From NCBI RefSeq assembly GCF_003628305.1, contig NZ_RBZM01000005.1, forward strand, positions 372,001 through 436,000: a stretch of 64,000 bases of DNA, read 5' to 3'. The DNA comes from Cohnella endophytica (GTDB taxonomy: Bacteria > Bacillota > Bacilli > Paenibacillales > Paenibacillaceae). How positions within the stretch are numbered: position 1 is the first letter of the stretch; every line of letters begins with the position of its first letter. Under the pieces are notes generated by a model that was not told where the DNA came from, searched no databases, and worked only from the letters and a program-made list of their open reading frames with translations. Below, in pieces: positions 8,357-18,318 of the stretch. The translations under genes and the position numbers were made by a program.

Positions 8357-9400
8357 ATGCCAAATCAGTTTCTAAAAGGAATGGATCTTTCGTTCGTCGA
8401 CGAGATCGAAGCGGGCGGAGGTAGTTATTACGAGAACGGAGAACGTAAAGATATTCTGTCGATCGCGCAAGAGAGCGGCGTTAACTCCGTACGCCTGCGG
8501 ATCTGGAACGAGCCGGCGGGGGGATTCTGCGACCTAGAACGTACGCTTGCGATGGCGAAGAGAATCAAAGCTTCGGGCATGCACTTCCTGCTGGACTTTC
8601 ATTATTCGGACCGTTGGGCGGACCCTGCGAACCAATGGAAGCCTAAGGCGTGGGAGGGTTTGGATTTCGATGGCCTGCTGCGGGCGGTTAGCGAGTATAC
8701 GGTAGTAGTATTATCGGCTCTAAGGGATCAAGGGACTTCGCCCGACATGGTTCAAGTCGGCAATGAGATCACGCCGGGCATGCTGTGGAACGACGGACGA
8801 GTGGACGGAGAGCACGACACGGACGAGCAGTGGGGGCGTTTCGCGGCGCTCGTGCAGGTGGGAGTTGCCGCCGTTCGGGAGACGATTCCGGAAAGCGAGG
8901 TCATGATCCATATCGACCGGGGCGGAGATTGGCCGTCCACCCGGAAGTTCTTCGAGCGGTTCGAGAACCTCGGCGTCGAATACGATGTCATCGGCCAATC
9001 GTTCTATCCTTGGTGGCACGGAACTTTGGAAGATTTGCGGCGCAATCTGAAGGCTACGTCCGAACGGTTCCGCAAGCCGATCGTCGTCGTCGAAACGGCG
9101 TACCCATGGACGTTGAACAAGGCCGAGGGCCGGGCATTCATCGTAGAGCGGGAAGATCAGCTGCATGCGGGCTATCCGGCGACGGTCGAAGGACAAGCAG
9201 CGTATTTGCGCGATTTTATCGCGATCATCCGGGATACGCCGGACGGAATGGGCGCGGGTTTCCATTGGTGGGAGCCGGCTTGGATTCCTTCGCAAGAGGA
9301 ATGGTCCGTCGGGCACCCCAACAATTGGTCGAACCTGACGTTATTCGATTACGAAGGCAACAAGCTGGATTCTATGGATGCATGCAAGAGCGAACGATAA
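8357..9400 (+). CDS. Arabinogalactan endo-beta-1,4-galactanase, GH53 (cytoplasmic)
   Basis: A 347-residue glycoside hydrolase of family 53, which cuts beta-1,4-galactan chains of pectin and arabinogalactan. The acid/base glutamate is E137 in QVGNEITPG, the nucleophile is E246 in VVVETAYPW, and HFHYSD-type residues (LLDFHYSDRWADP) line the active site. There is no signal peptide, so the enzyme should act on imported oligosaccharides. It starts 18 bases after the permease gene with GGGGAGG in front. This gene defines the likely substrate of the first transporter as galactan-derived oligomers; that link is inference from context. Confidence 0.92.
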   Translation: MPNQFLKGMDLSFVDEIEAGGGSYYENGERKDILSIAQESGVNSVRLRIWNEPAGGFCDLERTLAMAKRIKASGMHFLLDFHYSDRWADPANQWKPKAWEGLDFDGLLRAVSEYTVVVLSALRDQGTSPDMVQVGNEITPGMLWNDGRVDGEHDTDEQWGRFAALVQVGVAAVRETIPESEVMIHIDRGGDWPSTRKFFERFENLGVEYDVIGQSFYPWWHGTLEDLRRNLKATSERFRKPIVVVETAYPWTLNKAEGRAFIVEREDQLHAGYPATVEGQAAYLRDFIAIIRDTPDGMGAGFHWWEPAWIPSQEEWSVGHPNNWSNLTLFDYEGNKLDSMDACKSER

Positions 9401-9404
9401 GTTT

Positions 9405-10001
9405 TCACAGCGCCCCCCGATTTAAGGAGGGCGCTTCTTCTTTGATATTGGAGGCTAGCGTAATCGCGACGAACAAGCTTCGCGAGATGAGATTGGCCAT
9501 GCTCATGACGAGATGGAGCCTGGTATTCTGCAACACGTGATAACCAAGCAGGCCGCCGATGTTGACGATGCCGGAAACATGTATGTTGCCGACGGGAGAC
9601 AGCTGTTTGTTAACGCCGGCGCCGGGGCGAAGAGGTCCGTCTCCTACGAACACCGTACCGATACCCGAAACCGTGCCAAGGCAGGCGTCGATGGCAATCA
9701 CGTACGGATCGTCGCAATCGCGGGAGATCTTAGCCAAAGTATCGTCCAAGTTCATAGCATGAACGGGATGCTCCAACGTTCCGTATAGCTCGAACAAGCT
9801 TGAGCGATATTTGCTTAACAGCGATCCCGTAAGCGGACCGAGCGAGTCGCCGGTACTTCGGTCTGTGCCGATGCAGACGACGACGATACGCTTGCCGGGA
9901 GGCAACGCCTTAATTTGGCCGCTAAGACGATTCGTCAGACGAATCGTGGCGGATGGCTCCGTATATAAAATTTTCAGAGGGGATTCGGGATGAGAAGACA
10001 T
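9405..10001 (-). CDS. yyaC: Sporulation protein / putative spore protease YyaC (DUF1256)
   Basis: A 198-residue member of the YyaC family, related to the germination protease fold. Its signature is VVVCIGTDRSTGDSLGPL near the N-terminus, followed by AIDACLG and GDGPLRPGAGV. B. subtilis YyaC is about the same length and is a forespore-expressed protein. Start ATG 10001 is chosen because GAGGTG lies six bases upstream; the reading frame is open for another 45 bases with no better signal. A 15-bp inverted repeat (10040-10054) lies just upstream in the region shared with the helicase promoter. The gene is convergent with the galactanase operon. Confidence 0.9.
   Translation of the reverse strand: MSSHPESPLKILYTEPSATIRLTNRLSGQIKALPPGKRIVVVCIGTDRSTGDSLGPLTGSLLSKYRSSLFELYGTLEHPVHAMNLDDTLAKISRDCDDPYVIAIDACLGTVSGIGTVFVGDGPLRPGAGVNKQLSPVGNIHVSGIVNIGGLLGYHVLQNTRLHLVMSMANLISRSLFVAITLASNIKEEAPSLNRGAL
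9412..9442 (+). terminator. Terminator after the galactanase operon
   Basis: GC-rich hairpin with arms GCGCCC and GGGCGC around an 11-14 base loop, followed by TTCTTCTTT. It overlaps the 3' end of yyaC, which is on the opposite strand. Confidence 0.6.
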
Positions 10002-10210
10002 ACTGTCACCTCTAGGGTAAGATTCTAATTGAAGATAATGATACAATATGTATCGAAATGATGTTGTCGTATTTTAGCGGGGGACGAATATTTTTTATCA
10101 CCATTATTCGACAGGTGCGATTAGATAGCCGTTGCTTCCTGTCTCCCTATGAACTAAGATTAACTCGTATTCATAAGAGCCGAGAGCAGACGACTTAGAG
10201 GGGTATATCC

Positions 10211-11662
10211 ATGAGCGAGATTAGCTTTAACGACTATAAATTAAGCCAAGAAATCATCCGGGCGCTTAACGGTCTGGGTTACGAGAAGCCAACCGAAGTA
10301 CAGAGCAAAGTCATTCCGACCGCGTTAGAGAAGAAGGATCTTACCGTGAAGTCCCGAACGGGAAGCGGCAAAACGGCCGCGTTCGGGATACCCGTCTGCG
10401 AATTGGTGGAGTGGGAAGAGAACAAGCCGCAGGCGCTTATTCTGACGCCTACGCGAGAACTGGCCGTGCAGGTCAACGAGGATATTACGAATATCGGGAG
10501 ATTTAAGCGGATTAAAGCGACTTCCCTATATGGAAAGGAGTCCTTCGCGAAACAAACCGCCCAACTGAGGCAAAAAACGCATGTTATCGTAGGCACGCCG
10601 GGTCGCGTGATGGATCACATCGACAGGGGGACGCTCGACGTCGAGCAAATTCGTTATTTGGTCATCGACGAAGCGGACGAGATGCTGAATATGGGGTTCA
10701 TCGAGCAAGTGGAGAAAATCATCAAGACGCTTCCGGCCGAAAGGGTCACCTTATTGTTCTCGGCGACGCTGCCGAAGGACGTGGAGAAGCTCTGTCATTC
10801 CATCATGAGGAATCCAGTGGATATCGAGATCGAGTCAAAGGTCGGAGTAACGAATGAGCTGATCGATCACTCCGTAATCGAGGTGAAAGAAGGGGATAAG
10901 CCCAAGCTGCTCCTGAATCTGCTCGTCGTCGAGAATCCGGATAGCTGCATTATTTTCGGTAGAACCCAAGAGCAAGTGGACAAGGTTTATCGGCAGTTGG
11001 ACACCCTTGGTCTAAGATGCGGCAAAATACACGGAGGCATGGAGCAAGATGACCGCTTCAAAATCATGAATGAGTATAGAAAAGGCTTGTTCAGATATTT
11101 GATCGCGACGGACGTTGCGGCACGCGGGATCGATATCGATAACATCACGCACGTCATTAACTACGATCTCCCGCAGGATGCCGAAAGCTACGTTCACCGG
11201 ACCGGCCGGACAGGCCGCGCGGGCAAGGCCGGGAAAGCCATCAGCCTCTCCACTCCGGGAGAAGGAAAATTCCTGTCAAACATCGAAGGTTACGTCGGAT
11301 TCGAGCTTCCGAGAAGGAAAATGCCTTCTAAGGACGAAGTAGAACTGCGGCAGCCTGCCTTCGAGAAAAAGCTTAGCGTTCAGCCTACGATCAGGAAGGA
11401 AAAGAACGAACGGCTTAACAAAGGCATCATGAAGCTATATTTTAACGGCGGGAAAAATAAGAAGCTGAGAGCGGTGGACTTCGTGGGAACTTTAGCCCGA
11501 ATCGATGGGGTAACCGCGGAGGATATCGGTATCATTACGATTCAGGACAGCGTAACTTTCATAGAAATCTTGAACGGGAAAGGGCCGCATGTCCTGGAGG
11601 TCATGAAGAACACTACGGTCAAGGGCAAGCAGTTGAAGGTGCAGGAAGCGAAGGGGAATTAA
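10211..11662 (+). CDS. dbpA: DEAD-box ATP-dependent RNA helicase with DbpA RNA-binding domain
   Basis: A 483-residue helicase of the DbpA/YxiN type, which binds hairpin 92 of 23S rRNA during 50S subunit assembly. Motifs in order: Q motif near GYEKPTEVQ, motif I SRTGSGKT, motif Ia PTRELA, GTPGR, motif II DEAD, motif III SAT, motif V around [10 protein letters not shown] and motif [12 protein letters not shown]. The last about 75 residues form the DbpA RNA-binding domain ([15 protein letters not shown]). Length matches B. subtilis YxiN (about 480). The 160-base leader upstream could hold a cold-responsive 5' UTR with a GACAGG/CCTGTC hairpin, but this is unproven. Confidence 0.92.
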   Translation: MSEISFNDYKLSQEIIRALNGLGYEKPTEVQSKVIPTALEKKDLTVKSRTGSGKTAAFGIPVCELVEWEENKPQALILTPTRELAVQVNEDITNIGRFKRIKATSLYGKESFAKQTAQLRQKTHVIVGTPGRVMDHIDRGTLDVEQIRYLVIDEADEMLNMGFIEQVEKIIKTLPAERVTLLFSATLPKDVEKLCHSIMRNPVDIEIESKVGVTNELIDHSVIEVKEGDKPKLLLNLLVVENPDSCIIFGRTQEQVDKVYRQLDTLGLRCGKIHGGMEQDDRFKIMNEYRKGLFRYLIATDVAARGIDIDNITHVINYDLPQDAESYVHRTGRTGRAGKAGKAISLSTPGEGKFLSNIEGYVGFELPRRKMPSKDEVELRQPAFEKKLSVQPTIRKEKNERLNKGIMKLYFNGGKNKKLRAVDFVGTLARIDGVTAEDIGIITIQDSVTFIEILNGKGPHVLEVMKNTTVKGKQLKVQEAKGN

Positions 11663-11701
11663 TCGGGGTTCAATGGGAGAGACAATTTCGGAGGTGCGGG
11701 A

Positions 11702-12583
11702 ATGAAGAGAGAACCAGCGTTAATAGAAGGAACGATATCCACGCTCGGCGAAGGGCCGGTATGGCTGAAGGACGAGAACATTTATTACTGGGTCGACATT
11801 ATCGAGAAGCAAATCCGCTTCTATAATCCTCGCACGGGGGATCAGGATCTCATTCAATTAGACCGGATGATCGGCGCAGCCGTTCCTGCCGACGATGGAC
11901 GATTCGTATGCGCGATGCAGGATGGTTTCTACTTCTTGGACCGTAACACAAAGCAGCTTGCGAAAATCGTAGATCCCGAGAGCGAGTTGCCGGATAACAG
12001 GTTTAACGACGGTAAATGCGATTCCTCGGGCCGTTTCTGGGCGGGCACGATGTCGGTCAAGGGCGAGAACGCAGCGGGAGCCTTCTATTGCTTGGAGAAA
12101 GACGGTACCGTTCGCAAGATATTCACGGACATAAGCTGTTCTAACGGAGTCGGATGGAGTCCGGATGATCAGGCAATGTATTATATCGATACGGGGACGC
12201 ATGAGGTCCATCGCATGGATTACGAGGCAAGCTCGGGTAAGCTCGGTCATCGCAAAGCTATCGTAACTATACCCAAGGATCAAGGCGTTCCGGACGGGAT
12301 GTGCGTGGACGCCGAAGGAATGATCTGGGTTGCCCATTGGGGAGGTTACTGCATTACTCGTTGGAATCCGTCTACGGGCGAGCAATTGGAAAAAATCGAG
12401 CTGCCCGTCTCCCAAGTGACTTCCTGCTGCTTCGGCGGGGAACAGCTGGACGAACTGTTCATCACCTCGGCTAGAGAGGGATTAAGCGAGGAACAGCTGA
12501 GCAAAGAACCTCTGGCCGGTAGCTGCTTTAAGTATAAACCGGGCGTTCGGGGCTTGCAGGTACACGGTTATAGAACGGTTTGA
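11702..12583 (+). CDS. SMP-30/gluconolactonase/LRE-like (regucalcin) family protein
   Basis: A 293-residue six-bladed beta-propeller protein of the SMP-30 family. Metal-site motifs are LGEGPVW near the N-terminus, NDGKCDSSGRFWAGTM, NGVGWSPDD and DGMCVDAEGMIWVAHWGG. Family members hydrolyse sugar lactones such as gluconolactone, xylonolactone or arabinolactone. With a beta-L-arabinofuranosidase gene next door, arabinolactone is a possible substrate, but no arabinose dehydrogenase is visible here. GGAGGTG precedes ATG 11702. The 39-base gap after dbpA has no terminator. Confidence 0.9.
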   Translation: MKREPALIEGTISTLGEGPVWLKDENIYYWVDIIEKQIRFYNPRTGDQDLIQLDRMIGAAVPADDGRFVCAMQDGFYFLDRNTKQLAKIVDPESELPDNRFNDGKCDSSGRFWAGTMSVKGENAAGAFYCLEKDGTVRKIFTDISCSNGVGWSPDDQAMYYIDTGTHEVHRMDYEASSGKLGHRKAIVTIPKDQGVPDGMCVDAEGMIWVAHWGGYCITRWNPSTGEQLEKIELPVSQVTSCCFGGEQLDELFITSAREGLSEEQLSKEPLAGSCFKYKPGVRGLQVHGYRTV

Positions 12584-12597
12584 TGAAGGTTACGAGA

Positions 12598-12636
12598 AAG
12601 CGATCGCTCCCATAGGGGGGGCGATCGCTTTTATTA
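12598..12636 (+). terminator. Terminator with GCGATCGC stem
   Basis: The stem AAGCGATCGC/GCGATCGCTT around a CCC/GGG inner part is followed by TTATTATT. An almost identical hairpin occurs at 51158-51193. Confidence 0.9.
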
Positions 12637-12776
12637 TTAGCCCGCCTCTCACGCCGCGGGCGAAGAACTCCCAAGCAAGTCGGATTTATCTACCTTTTGT
12701 GTTGTTTTGACGGACTGACATCGCTCTCCGGCGCATGGTACTTTGGAAGTGTAGAGTACGAGAGGAGAGAGTGTCC

Positions 12777-14729
12777 GTGAGGAAAATGAGACCCGCCGGA
12801 ATCGCGCAGACGTCGATCGAAGATCGGTTTTGGCAGCCGAGGCAAAGCCTCGTCCGAGATATCGTCGTGCCTTATCAATGGAATGCGTTGAACGATCTCG
12901 TGGAGGGAGCCGAACCAAGCGGTACGATCGCTAATTTTCGAGCTGCCGCGGAAGGCAAGGAAGGCGGCCACCACGGCTACGTGTTCCAAGACAGCGACTT
13001 GGCGAAATGGCTGGAGACGGTCGGCTTCGTGCTGCAGCAGAAGCGGGACGAGACCTTGGAGAAGCTGGCGGACGAAGCGATCGATCTGATCGGTCGCGCG
13101 CAGATGCAAAACGGATATATCGGCACGTATTATCAGCTTCAAAAACCCGGCGAGCAATGGGAAAACGTTCGGGACGACCACGAAATGTACAACGCCGGAC
13201 ATTTCATCGAAGCGGCTGTCGCGTATTACGAGGCGACGGGCAAGCCCAAGGTGCTCGATATATTGTGCAAATTCGCCGATCATATCGTCGCGACGTTCGG
13301 GTCGCGGGAAGATCAGCTAGCGGGCTATTGCGGCCATCCGGAAATCGAACTTGCTCTCGTAAAGCTGTATAAACTGACCGGAAAAACGTCTTATTTGGAA
13401 ATGTCCAAGTTTTTCGTCGAGGAGCGGGGCCAAGATCCCAAATACTTCGATGTCGAGTTGGACGCGAGGCGAGGCAAGGGGAGAAAAGAACGCGTGGACC
13501 GGCGTCCGATGAACTATTTTCAGTCGCATGCGCCGATTAGAGAGCAGACGACAGCGGATGGACACGCCGTTCGCGCCGTCTATTTATTCGCCGGAGCGAC
13601 GGATATCGCCGACGAATACGGTGACGAATCGCTGCTCGCGGCCGTCAAAAAACTATGGGACAATGTCGTTCAGAGCAGAATGTACATAACGGGGGGCATA
13701 GGTTCTTCGGATTATTACGAGGCGTTTTCTTTCGATTACGATTTGCCGAATGAACGAGCTTACGCGGAGACTTGCGCCTCGATCGGCTTGCTGAATTGGG
13801 GACACCGCTTATTGCAAATCGAAGGAGATTCGCGGTATGCCGACGTCATGGAAAGGATTTTGTACAACGGCTTGCTAAGCGGTATATCGCTTGACGGTCG
13901 AAGCTATTTTTACGTCAATCCGCTTGAGGTTTGGCCGGTCATCAGCGGGCAGAGAGATGACATTCCGGGGGCGAAGACGCGCCGTCAGCCTTGGTTCGGT
14001 TGCGCTTGTTGTCCGCCGAACATCGCGAGGTTTATCGCATCCCTCGGGAACTATATCTATTCGACGAATGAAGAAGAATTGTACGTTCATCTCTACATCG
14101 GAAGCCGAACGGCGCAGCAGTTCAACGGGAAGAAAATAGCCGTTCATCAACAAACGGATTATCCATGGAAGGGAAGCGTCAGCATCGATGTCCAAATGGA
14201 AAGTTCGACGGAATTCACGCTTGCTCTTCGGTTGCCGGCTTGGTCTCGAGAGACGTCCGTTCGGTTAAACGGAACCACAATCGATGCAGTCGCAGCGGAT
14301 GGGAAGGGATATATCAAAATCCGGCGAGTATGGAATGAAGGCGACCGAGTGGAGCTCGTCATGGATATGAGCGCCGAATTGATCAGGTCGCATCCCGAGC
14401 TACGGGAAGCCAACGGCAAAGTGGCGGTTCAGCGCGGTCCGGTCGTCTATTGTTTGGAAGAAGCCGACAACGGCGCTAATCTTCGCGACTTGCAGTTGTC
14501 CTCGGACGCGGCATTTAACGGACAATTCGATGCGGATCTGCTTGGAGGCATTTACGTCATCGAGTCGAAAGATGCTTGGAGAACGGAGCTTGCGGGTATT
14601 TCTTCCGATTTATACACGACGAGGCGTTTCGAAAAAACAAAAACGAAAGTCCGATTAATTCCTTATTATGCTTGGGCTAATCGCGAGGAAGGCGAAATGG
14701 CGGTATGGATCCGGGAACGCGATTGCTGA
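12777..14729 (+). CDS. Beta-L-arabinofuranosidase, GH127
   Basis: A 650-residue glycoside hydrolase of family 127. The characterised type enzyme (HypBA1) removes beta-L-arabinofuranose from hydroxyproline-linked arabino-oligosaccharides of extensin. Key motifs are present: TGGIGSS, ERAYAETCASIG (the Glu and Cys that help bind zinc) and CACCPPN with C411/C412 (nucleophile and zinc-ligand cysteines). There is no signal peptide, so it acts in the cytoplasm. Start GTG 12777 is chosen for its 9-base distance from AGGAG at 12763; GTG 12771 and ATG 12786 are alternatives. It lies 40 bases before the second kinase gene and is probably cotranscribed with it. Confidence 0.92.
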   Translation: MRKMRPAGIAQTSIEDRFWQPRQSLVRDIVVPYQWNALNDLVEGAEPSGTIANFRAAAEGKEGGHHGYVFQDSDLAKWLETVGFVLQQKRDETLEKLADEAIDLIGRAQMQNGYIGTYYQLQKPGEQWENVRDDHEMYNAGHFIEAAVAYYEATGKPKVLDILCKFADHIVATFGSREDQLAGYCGHPEIELALVKLYKLTGKTSYLEMSKFFVEERGQDPKYFDVELDARRGKGRKERVDRRPMNYFQSHAPIREQTTADGHAVRAVYLFAGATDIADEYGDESLLAAVKKLWDNVVQSRMYITGGIGSSDYYEAFSFDYDLPNERAYAETCASIGLLNWGHRLLQIEGDSRYADVMERILYNGLLSGISLDGRSYFYVNPLEVWPVISGQRDDIPGAKTRRQPWFGCACCPPNIARFIASLGNYIYSTNEEELYVHLYIGSRTAQQFNGKKIAVHQQTDYPWKGSVSIDVQMESSTEFTLALRLPAWSRETSVRLNGTTIDAVAADGKGYIKIRRVWNEGDRVELVMDMSAELIRSHPELREANGKVAVQRGPVVYCLEEADNGANLRDLQLSSDAAFNGQFDADLLGGIYVIESKDAWRTELAGISSDLYTTRRFEKTKTKVRLIPYYAWANREEGEMAVWIRERDC

Positions 14730-14769
14730 ATTCGACTTATCCCTAATTCGGAAGGGGCACGGGCGATCG

Positions 14770-16617
14770 ATGAGCGGACACCGGGGACGAACATGGAAGA
14801 TTCGTACGATTAGAGGCAAATTTCTCATGCTCACATTGCTGCTCACGATCGTCCCTATGTGCGTCCTTACGTTTACCTTTTACCGGATCGCTGTCCACTC
14901 CCTCGTCAATAAAGCGGAGGAACACGCGACGCAATCGCGGCAAATGAGCGGAAATTTTTTGAACCGAACGATTTCCGACCTCAACGATTTGACCAACGCC
15001 ATTCTCGGCAACCCCGAAGTACAAACGATTTTACAATTGCGCCCGGCGGATGATTACGATTATTTGCGTAACGTGGAACGATTGAACAAGATCATCCGGG
15101 CGCAGACGCAGACGAAGCCTTATATTATCTCCACCCTCGTGTACGCCCCTAGCGGCGGTGAATTTCAATCGTTCTATCAAGGGAACGATTCAATCCGCTT
15201 CGGGGGACTTCCTACCTTACAAGAAGCCAGAATCTATTACGATCGACTTAGCCGGAACAATCGCATCATGTGGCACGACGGTTCCCCTTTCAAAGATATT
15301 AACGGATCTTCCGTTGACCAGGAGCATCTTTACGTGGGAAAGCTTCTTCGGCGCACGGAAGGGAACTACGAAGATCTCGGGTTTTTAATGCTCGAAATCG
15401 AGAAATCGAACTTTTTCAGCGGAATATCGATTTTGAAGCCCGATGAGAAGTCGCAATTTTGGATCGTGGACAGCGGAGGAAACCCGATTTACTGGATGCC
15501 CGAAAAAGCGCAAGCGGATTCACGGGCGCTGCGAGAGGTTGCCGAATCCGCGATTCGAACACCGACGCAAGATAAGAGCTGGACGGATTGGAACGGAAAA
15601 CGGGCGATGATTTCCTACGCTCCGCTCGAGACGAATAAGTGGACGCTACTGCACGTAGCGGATTCGGACACGCTGTTCCGGGACGCCAACCAAATCGGCA
15701 AATGGACGATCGAAACTTTTCTCGCGGTACTCGTCATCGGATGGGTGATCGCCTATCGCTTGAGCAACACGATACGCAGGCCTCTCCGCAGTCTGAGAAG
15801 CCTGATGGGTTCGACTACCGGAGTCGTTCCGGCCCACGCTCCGTTCGACCCCATGGACGAAGTCGGTCAAATCGGCGAAAGGTTCTTGCGAATGCATAGA
15901 GAAAACCAACAACTTAACGATCAAGTGTTGGAAGCTCTTCTCTCAAGGAAAGAAGCGGAATTCCGTGCCTTGCAGGCGCAAATTAATCCCCACTTTTTAT
16001 ATAACACCTTGGAATCGCTCAAAGGGCTTTCCCTTGCGAACGGCCAGAATGAAATGTCCGAAGTGATCGGAGCGATCGGGAAGTTTTTCAGAATCGCGCT
16101 CAGTCAAGGAAGCGAAGAAATCCGAGTTGCCGACGAAGCGGATCATGCGAGCGCGTACGTGCGCGTTCAGCAGTTCCGGTTCAAGGATAAGTTCGAATGG
16201 ATTTCCGAAATCGACGAAGAAGTTCTTTCTTATTACGTACCGAAACTCATCTTCCAGCCCATCGTCGAAAACGCTATTTACCACGGGATAAAAATGAAAA
16301 AAGAGGTCGTGTATCTCATGTTGTCCGGCGTTAAGGAAGAAGGACGCTTGCGGTTTTCGATCAGCGACGATGGCAACGGCATTCCCGAGGAAAGGCTTTC
16401 GGAAATTCGGAGCGTGTTGAACGGCGCGTCCAATGAAGGGAAGGCGATCGGTTTCGGATTAAGAAACGTGCACGATAGACTCAGGCATTATGGACCCGAA
16501 TTCGGGGTGCAAATCGCGAGCGAATATGGCAAATACACGACGGTTACTTTAAGCGTTCCGATCCGCGAAGCGAAATCCGAAGGAGGGAAAGCCCATGTGG
16601 CGATTGCTGATCGTTGA
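14770..16617 (+). CDS. YesM-family sensor histidine kinase
   Basis: A 615-residue kinase with an N-terminal transmembrane helix (LLLTIVPMCVLTFTFYRI region), an extracytoplasmic sensor, a second helix (TFLAVLVIGWVIAYRL), HAMP, the His motif QINPHFLYNTLESL, and a GHKL ATPase with IVENAIYHG and GFGLRNVHDRL. The longer frame from 14668 overlaps the GH127 gene; ATG 14770 is the first start after that gene, with AAGGGGC upstream. It overlaps the regulator gene by 23 bases. Because it is in line with GH127, its signal is likely an arabino-oligosaccharide or glycopeptide; this is inference. Confidence 0.92.
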   Translation: MSGHRGRTWKIRTIRGKFLMLTLLLTIVPMCVLTFTFYRIAVHSLVNKAEEHATQSRQMSGNFLNRTISDLNDLTNAILGNPEVQTILQLRPADDYDYLRNVERLNKIIRAQTQTKPYIISTLVYAPSGGEFQSFYQGNDSIRFGGLPTLQEARIYYDRLSRNNRIMWHDGSPFKDINGSSVDQEHLYVGKLLRRTEGNYEDLGFLMLEIEKSNFFSGISILKPDEKSQFWIVDSGGNPIYWMPEKAQADSRALREVAESAIRTPTQDKSWTDWNGKRAMISYAPLETNKWTLLHVADSDTLFRDANQIGKWTIETFLAVLVIGWVIAYRLSNTIRRPLRSLRSLMGSTTGVVPAHAPFDPMDEVGQIGERFLRMHRENQQLNDQVLEALLSRKEAEFRALQAQINPHFLYNTLESLKGLSLANGQNEMSEVIGAIGKFFRIALSQGSEEIRVADEADHASAYVRVQQFRFKDKFEWISEIDEEVLSYYVPKLIFQPIVENAIYHGIKMKKEVVYLMLSGVKEEGRLRFSISDDGNGIPEERLSEIRSVLNGASNEGKAIGFGLRNVHDRLRHYGPEFGVQIASEYGKYTTVTLSVPIREAKSEGGKAHVAIADR

Positions 16618-18169
16618 CGACGAATACCATATACGCGAAGGTCTAAAGCATCAAATCGCACAAACGGGATTGCCGATTGAAGCCGTCGGGGCAGCGGAAG
16701 ACGGTGAAACAGCGCTTCGTCTCTATGAAGAGCTCAAACCGGATATCGTCTTGCTCGATATTAACCTGCCGGACTTAAGCGGGCTTGAGGTCGCTCGCCG
16801 CATTCGGGAAAAGGACGAAGAAACGCAACTGTTGTTTTTGACCGGATACAACTCCATGGCTTTTGTCCGCGAAGCGATCACGCTGGAAACGGCCGATTAT
16901 ATGTTGAAGCCGATTACGAAAGAGGAGCTGACCTCCGGGTTGCTTCGGGCGGAGGAACGGATTTCGAGACGGAGACGGTTCAGCGAGAGCCACGACACCA
17001 GGAAAAATCAAGAACGGTATATGACGCAGGAATATGCTTTACTCGATTTGTTGCTGCAAAGAAGACCGTGTAGCGATGCAATCGAAGCGCTTCGCGCGGC
17101 TAGGGCACCGCTCGCTGAAGCAACGCCTTCGTTCGTGGTTCTTTGCTGCGAGATGGATGCGATTCCGGAGCGGGTATCGACTATGGAGGATCGTCAGTTG
17201 TATGGAGTAGCTTTCGCCAAGCTTACTTTCGAAGCCGCTCAAACTTACGCTCATGCGCACGGGGCGGCGACGTCTTACGATCGCGTGTTATTCGTGCTTT
17301 CTTCCGTCGGCAGGGAAACGGCAACGGAAGTCGCGAAAAGTATTCGTTCGGTCGTCAAGAATTACTTGGGCGTGCCGGTAACGATCGGGGTGAGCCGTTC
17401 TGTCTCCGAGTTGAAATGGGTGCCCGAGGCCTATCGCGAAGCCTTGCACGCCGCGGAACACAAAGGATGGGTAGGGAGCGGGCAGATTATTCCGTATGAA
17501 GGCGTACAAGTTGCCGAGACGACGAATCGAACCTTGCTGGACAAAGAATTGATATTGCTGTCGGAAATTCGGGCAGGAAACGACGGAGCCATCCTGACGA
17601 TTTTACAAGAATGGTCGGTGTTATTCGCCGGAATGCCTTCGCGTCAAGTGAAATTAATGGCTACTCAGCTCGTACTCTACGTCATGCGCGTCGTGCAAAG
17701 CAGCCAATTGACAGACGGTAACTTTCGATACCGCCAAGACCCGCTTCTTGAAGTGTCGCGAATGACGACCGGGAGCGAGATCGTCGCTTTCGTCACCGAT
17801 TATTTCGTGCAGGTCTGCAAGTGGATCCGGGAATCCAAAGAATCCGCGGTTCCGAAAATATTCGAGGATGCGCGGCATTGGATCCGGGACCATTTGCACG
17901 AAGACTCGAGTCTAAACGGTCTTGCCGAGTATTTGCATCTTAGCCCGAAGTACGTCAGCTCGCGATTCAAGCAAGTGACGGGGGAAAGCTTCGCCGATTT
18001 TTTGAATCGCGTTCGATTCGAAAGGGCCCGCGAGCTTCTATTGGATCCGACGCAGAAGGTTTCCCAAATCGCGGAAGCGGTCGGATACGGCGATACGAAT
18101 TATTTCAGCATCGCCTTTAAGAAAAATACGGGCTGGACGCCTTCGGAATTTCGGAAACGGTATCTCTGA
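16595..18169 (+). CDS. YesN-type response regulator with AraC DNA-binding domain
   Basis: A 524-residue regulator. The receiver has IVDDEYH and the phosphoacceptor in VLLDINLPDLSG; a linker of about 280 residues follows; the C-terminal AraC double helix-turn-helix contains YLHLSPKYVSSRFKQ and GYGDTNYFSIAFKKNTGWTPSEF. GAAGGAGG lies upstream of ATG 16595. It probably activates the transporter operon that begins 149 bases downstream. The AATGTTG box of the first system was not found at that promoter, so the two systems should not share a site. Confidence 0.92.
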   Translation: MWRLLIVDDEYHIREGLKHQIAQTGLPIEAVGAAEDGETALRLYEELKPDIVLLDINLPDLSGLEVARRIREKDEETQLLFLTGYNSMAFVREAITLETADYMLKPITKEELTSGLLRAEERISRRRRFSESHDTRKNQERYMTQEYALLDLLLQRRPCSDAIEALRAARAPLAEATPSFVVLCCEMDAIPERVSTMEDRQLYGVAFAKLTFEAAQTYAHAHGAATSYDRVLFVLSSVGRETATEVAKSIRSVVKNYLGVPVTIGVSRSVSELKWVPEAYREALHAAEHKGWVGSGQIIPYEGVQVAETTNRTLLDKELILLSEIRAGNDGAILTILQEWSVLFAGMPSRQVKLMATQLVLYVMRVVQSSQLTDGNFRYRQDPLLEVSRMTTGSEIVAFVTDYFVQVCKWIRESKESAVPKIFEDARHWIRDHLHEDSSLNGLAEYLHLSPKYVSSRFKQVTGESFADFLNRVRFERARELLLDPTQKVSQIAEAVGYGDTNYFSIAFKKNTGWTPSEFRKRYL

Positions 18170-18318
18170 GCTAAGGGGATATCGTTTCTCTTATTCGCGT
18201 ATCGAAAACAATCGAACCAAAACAAAGAGAACAAGGTGCAACCTTATATATACGAGATCGCAAACGCTTGATAATAGAGTTTGGAAACATCATTTTCGCA
18301 TTGAGAGGGGATCAAAGC

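Noticed and set aside
10040..10054. 15-bp inverted repeat GATACA-N3-TGTATC upstream of yyaC as a specific operator
   Set aside because: It overlaps possible -10 sequences of sporulation sigma factors and could be chance; no second copy was seen.
18170..18318. AATGTTG box expected before the second binding-protein gene
   Set aside because: No match was found at the 43-bp position or elsewhere in this gap, so the second regulator must use another site.
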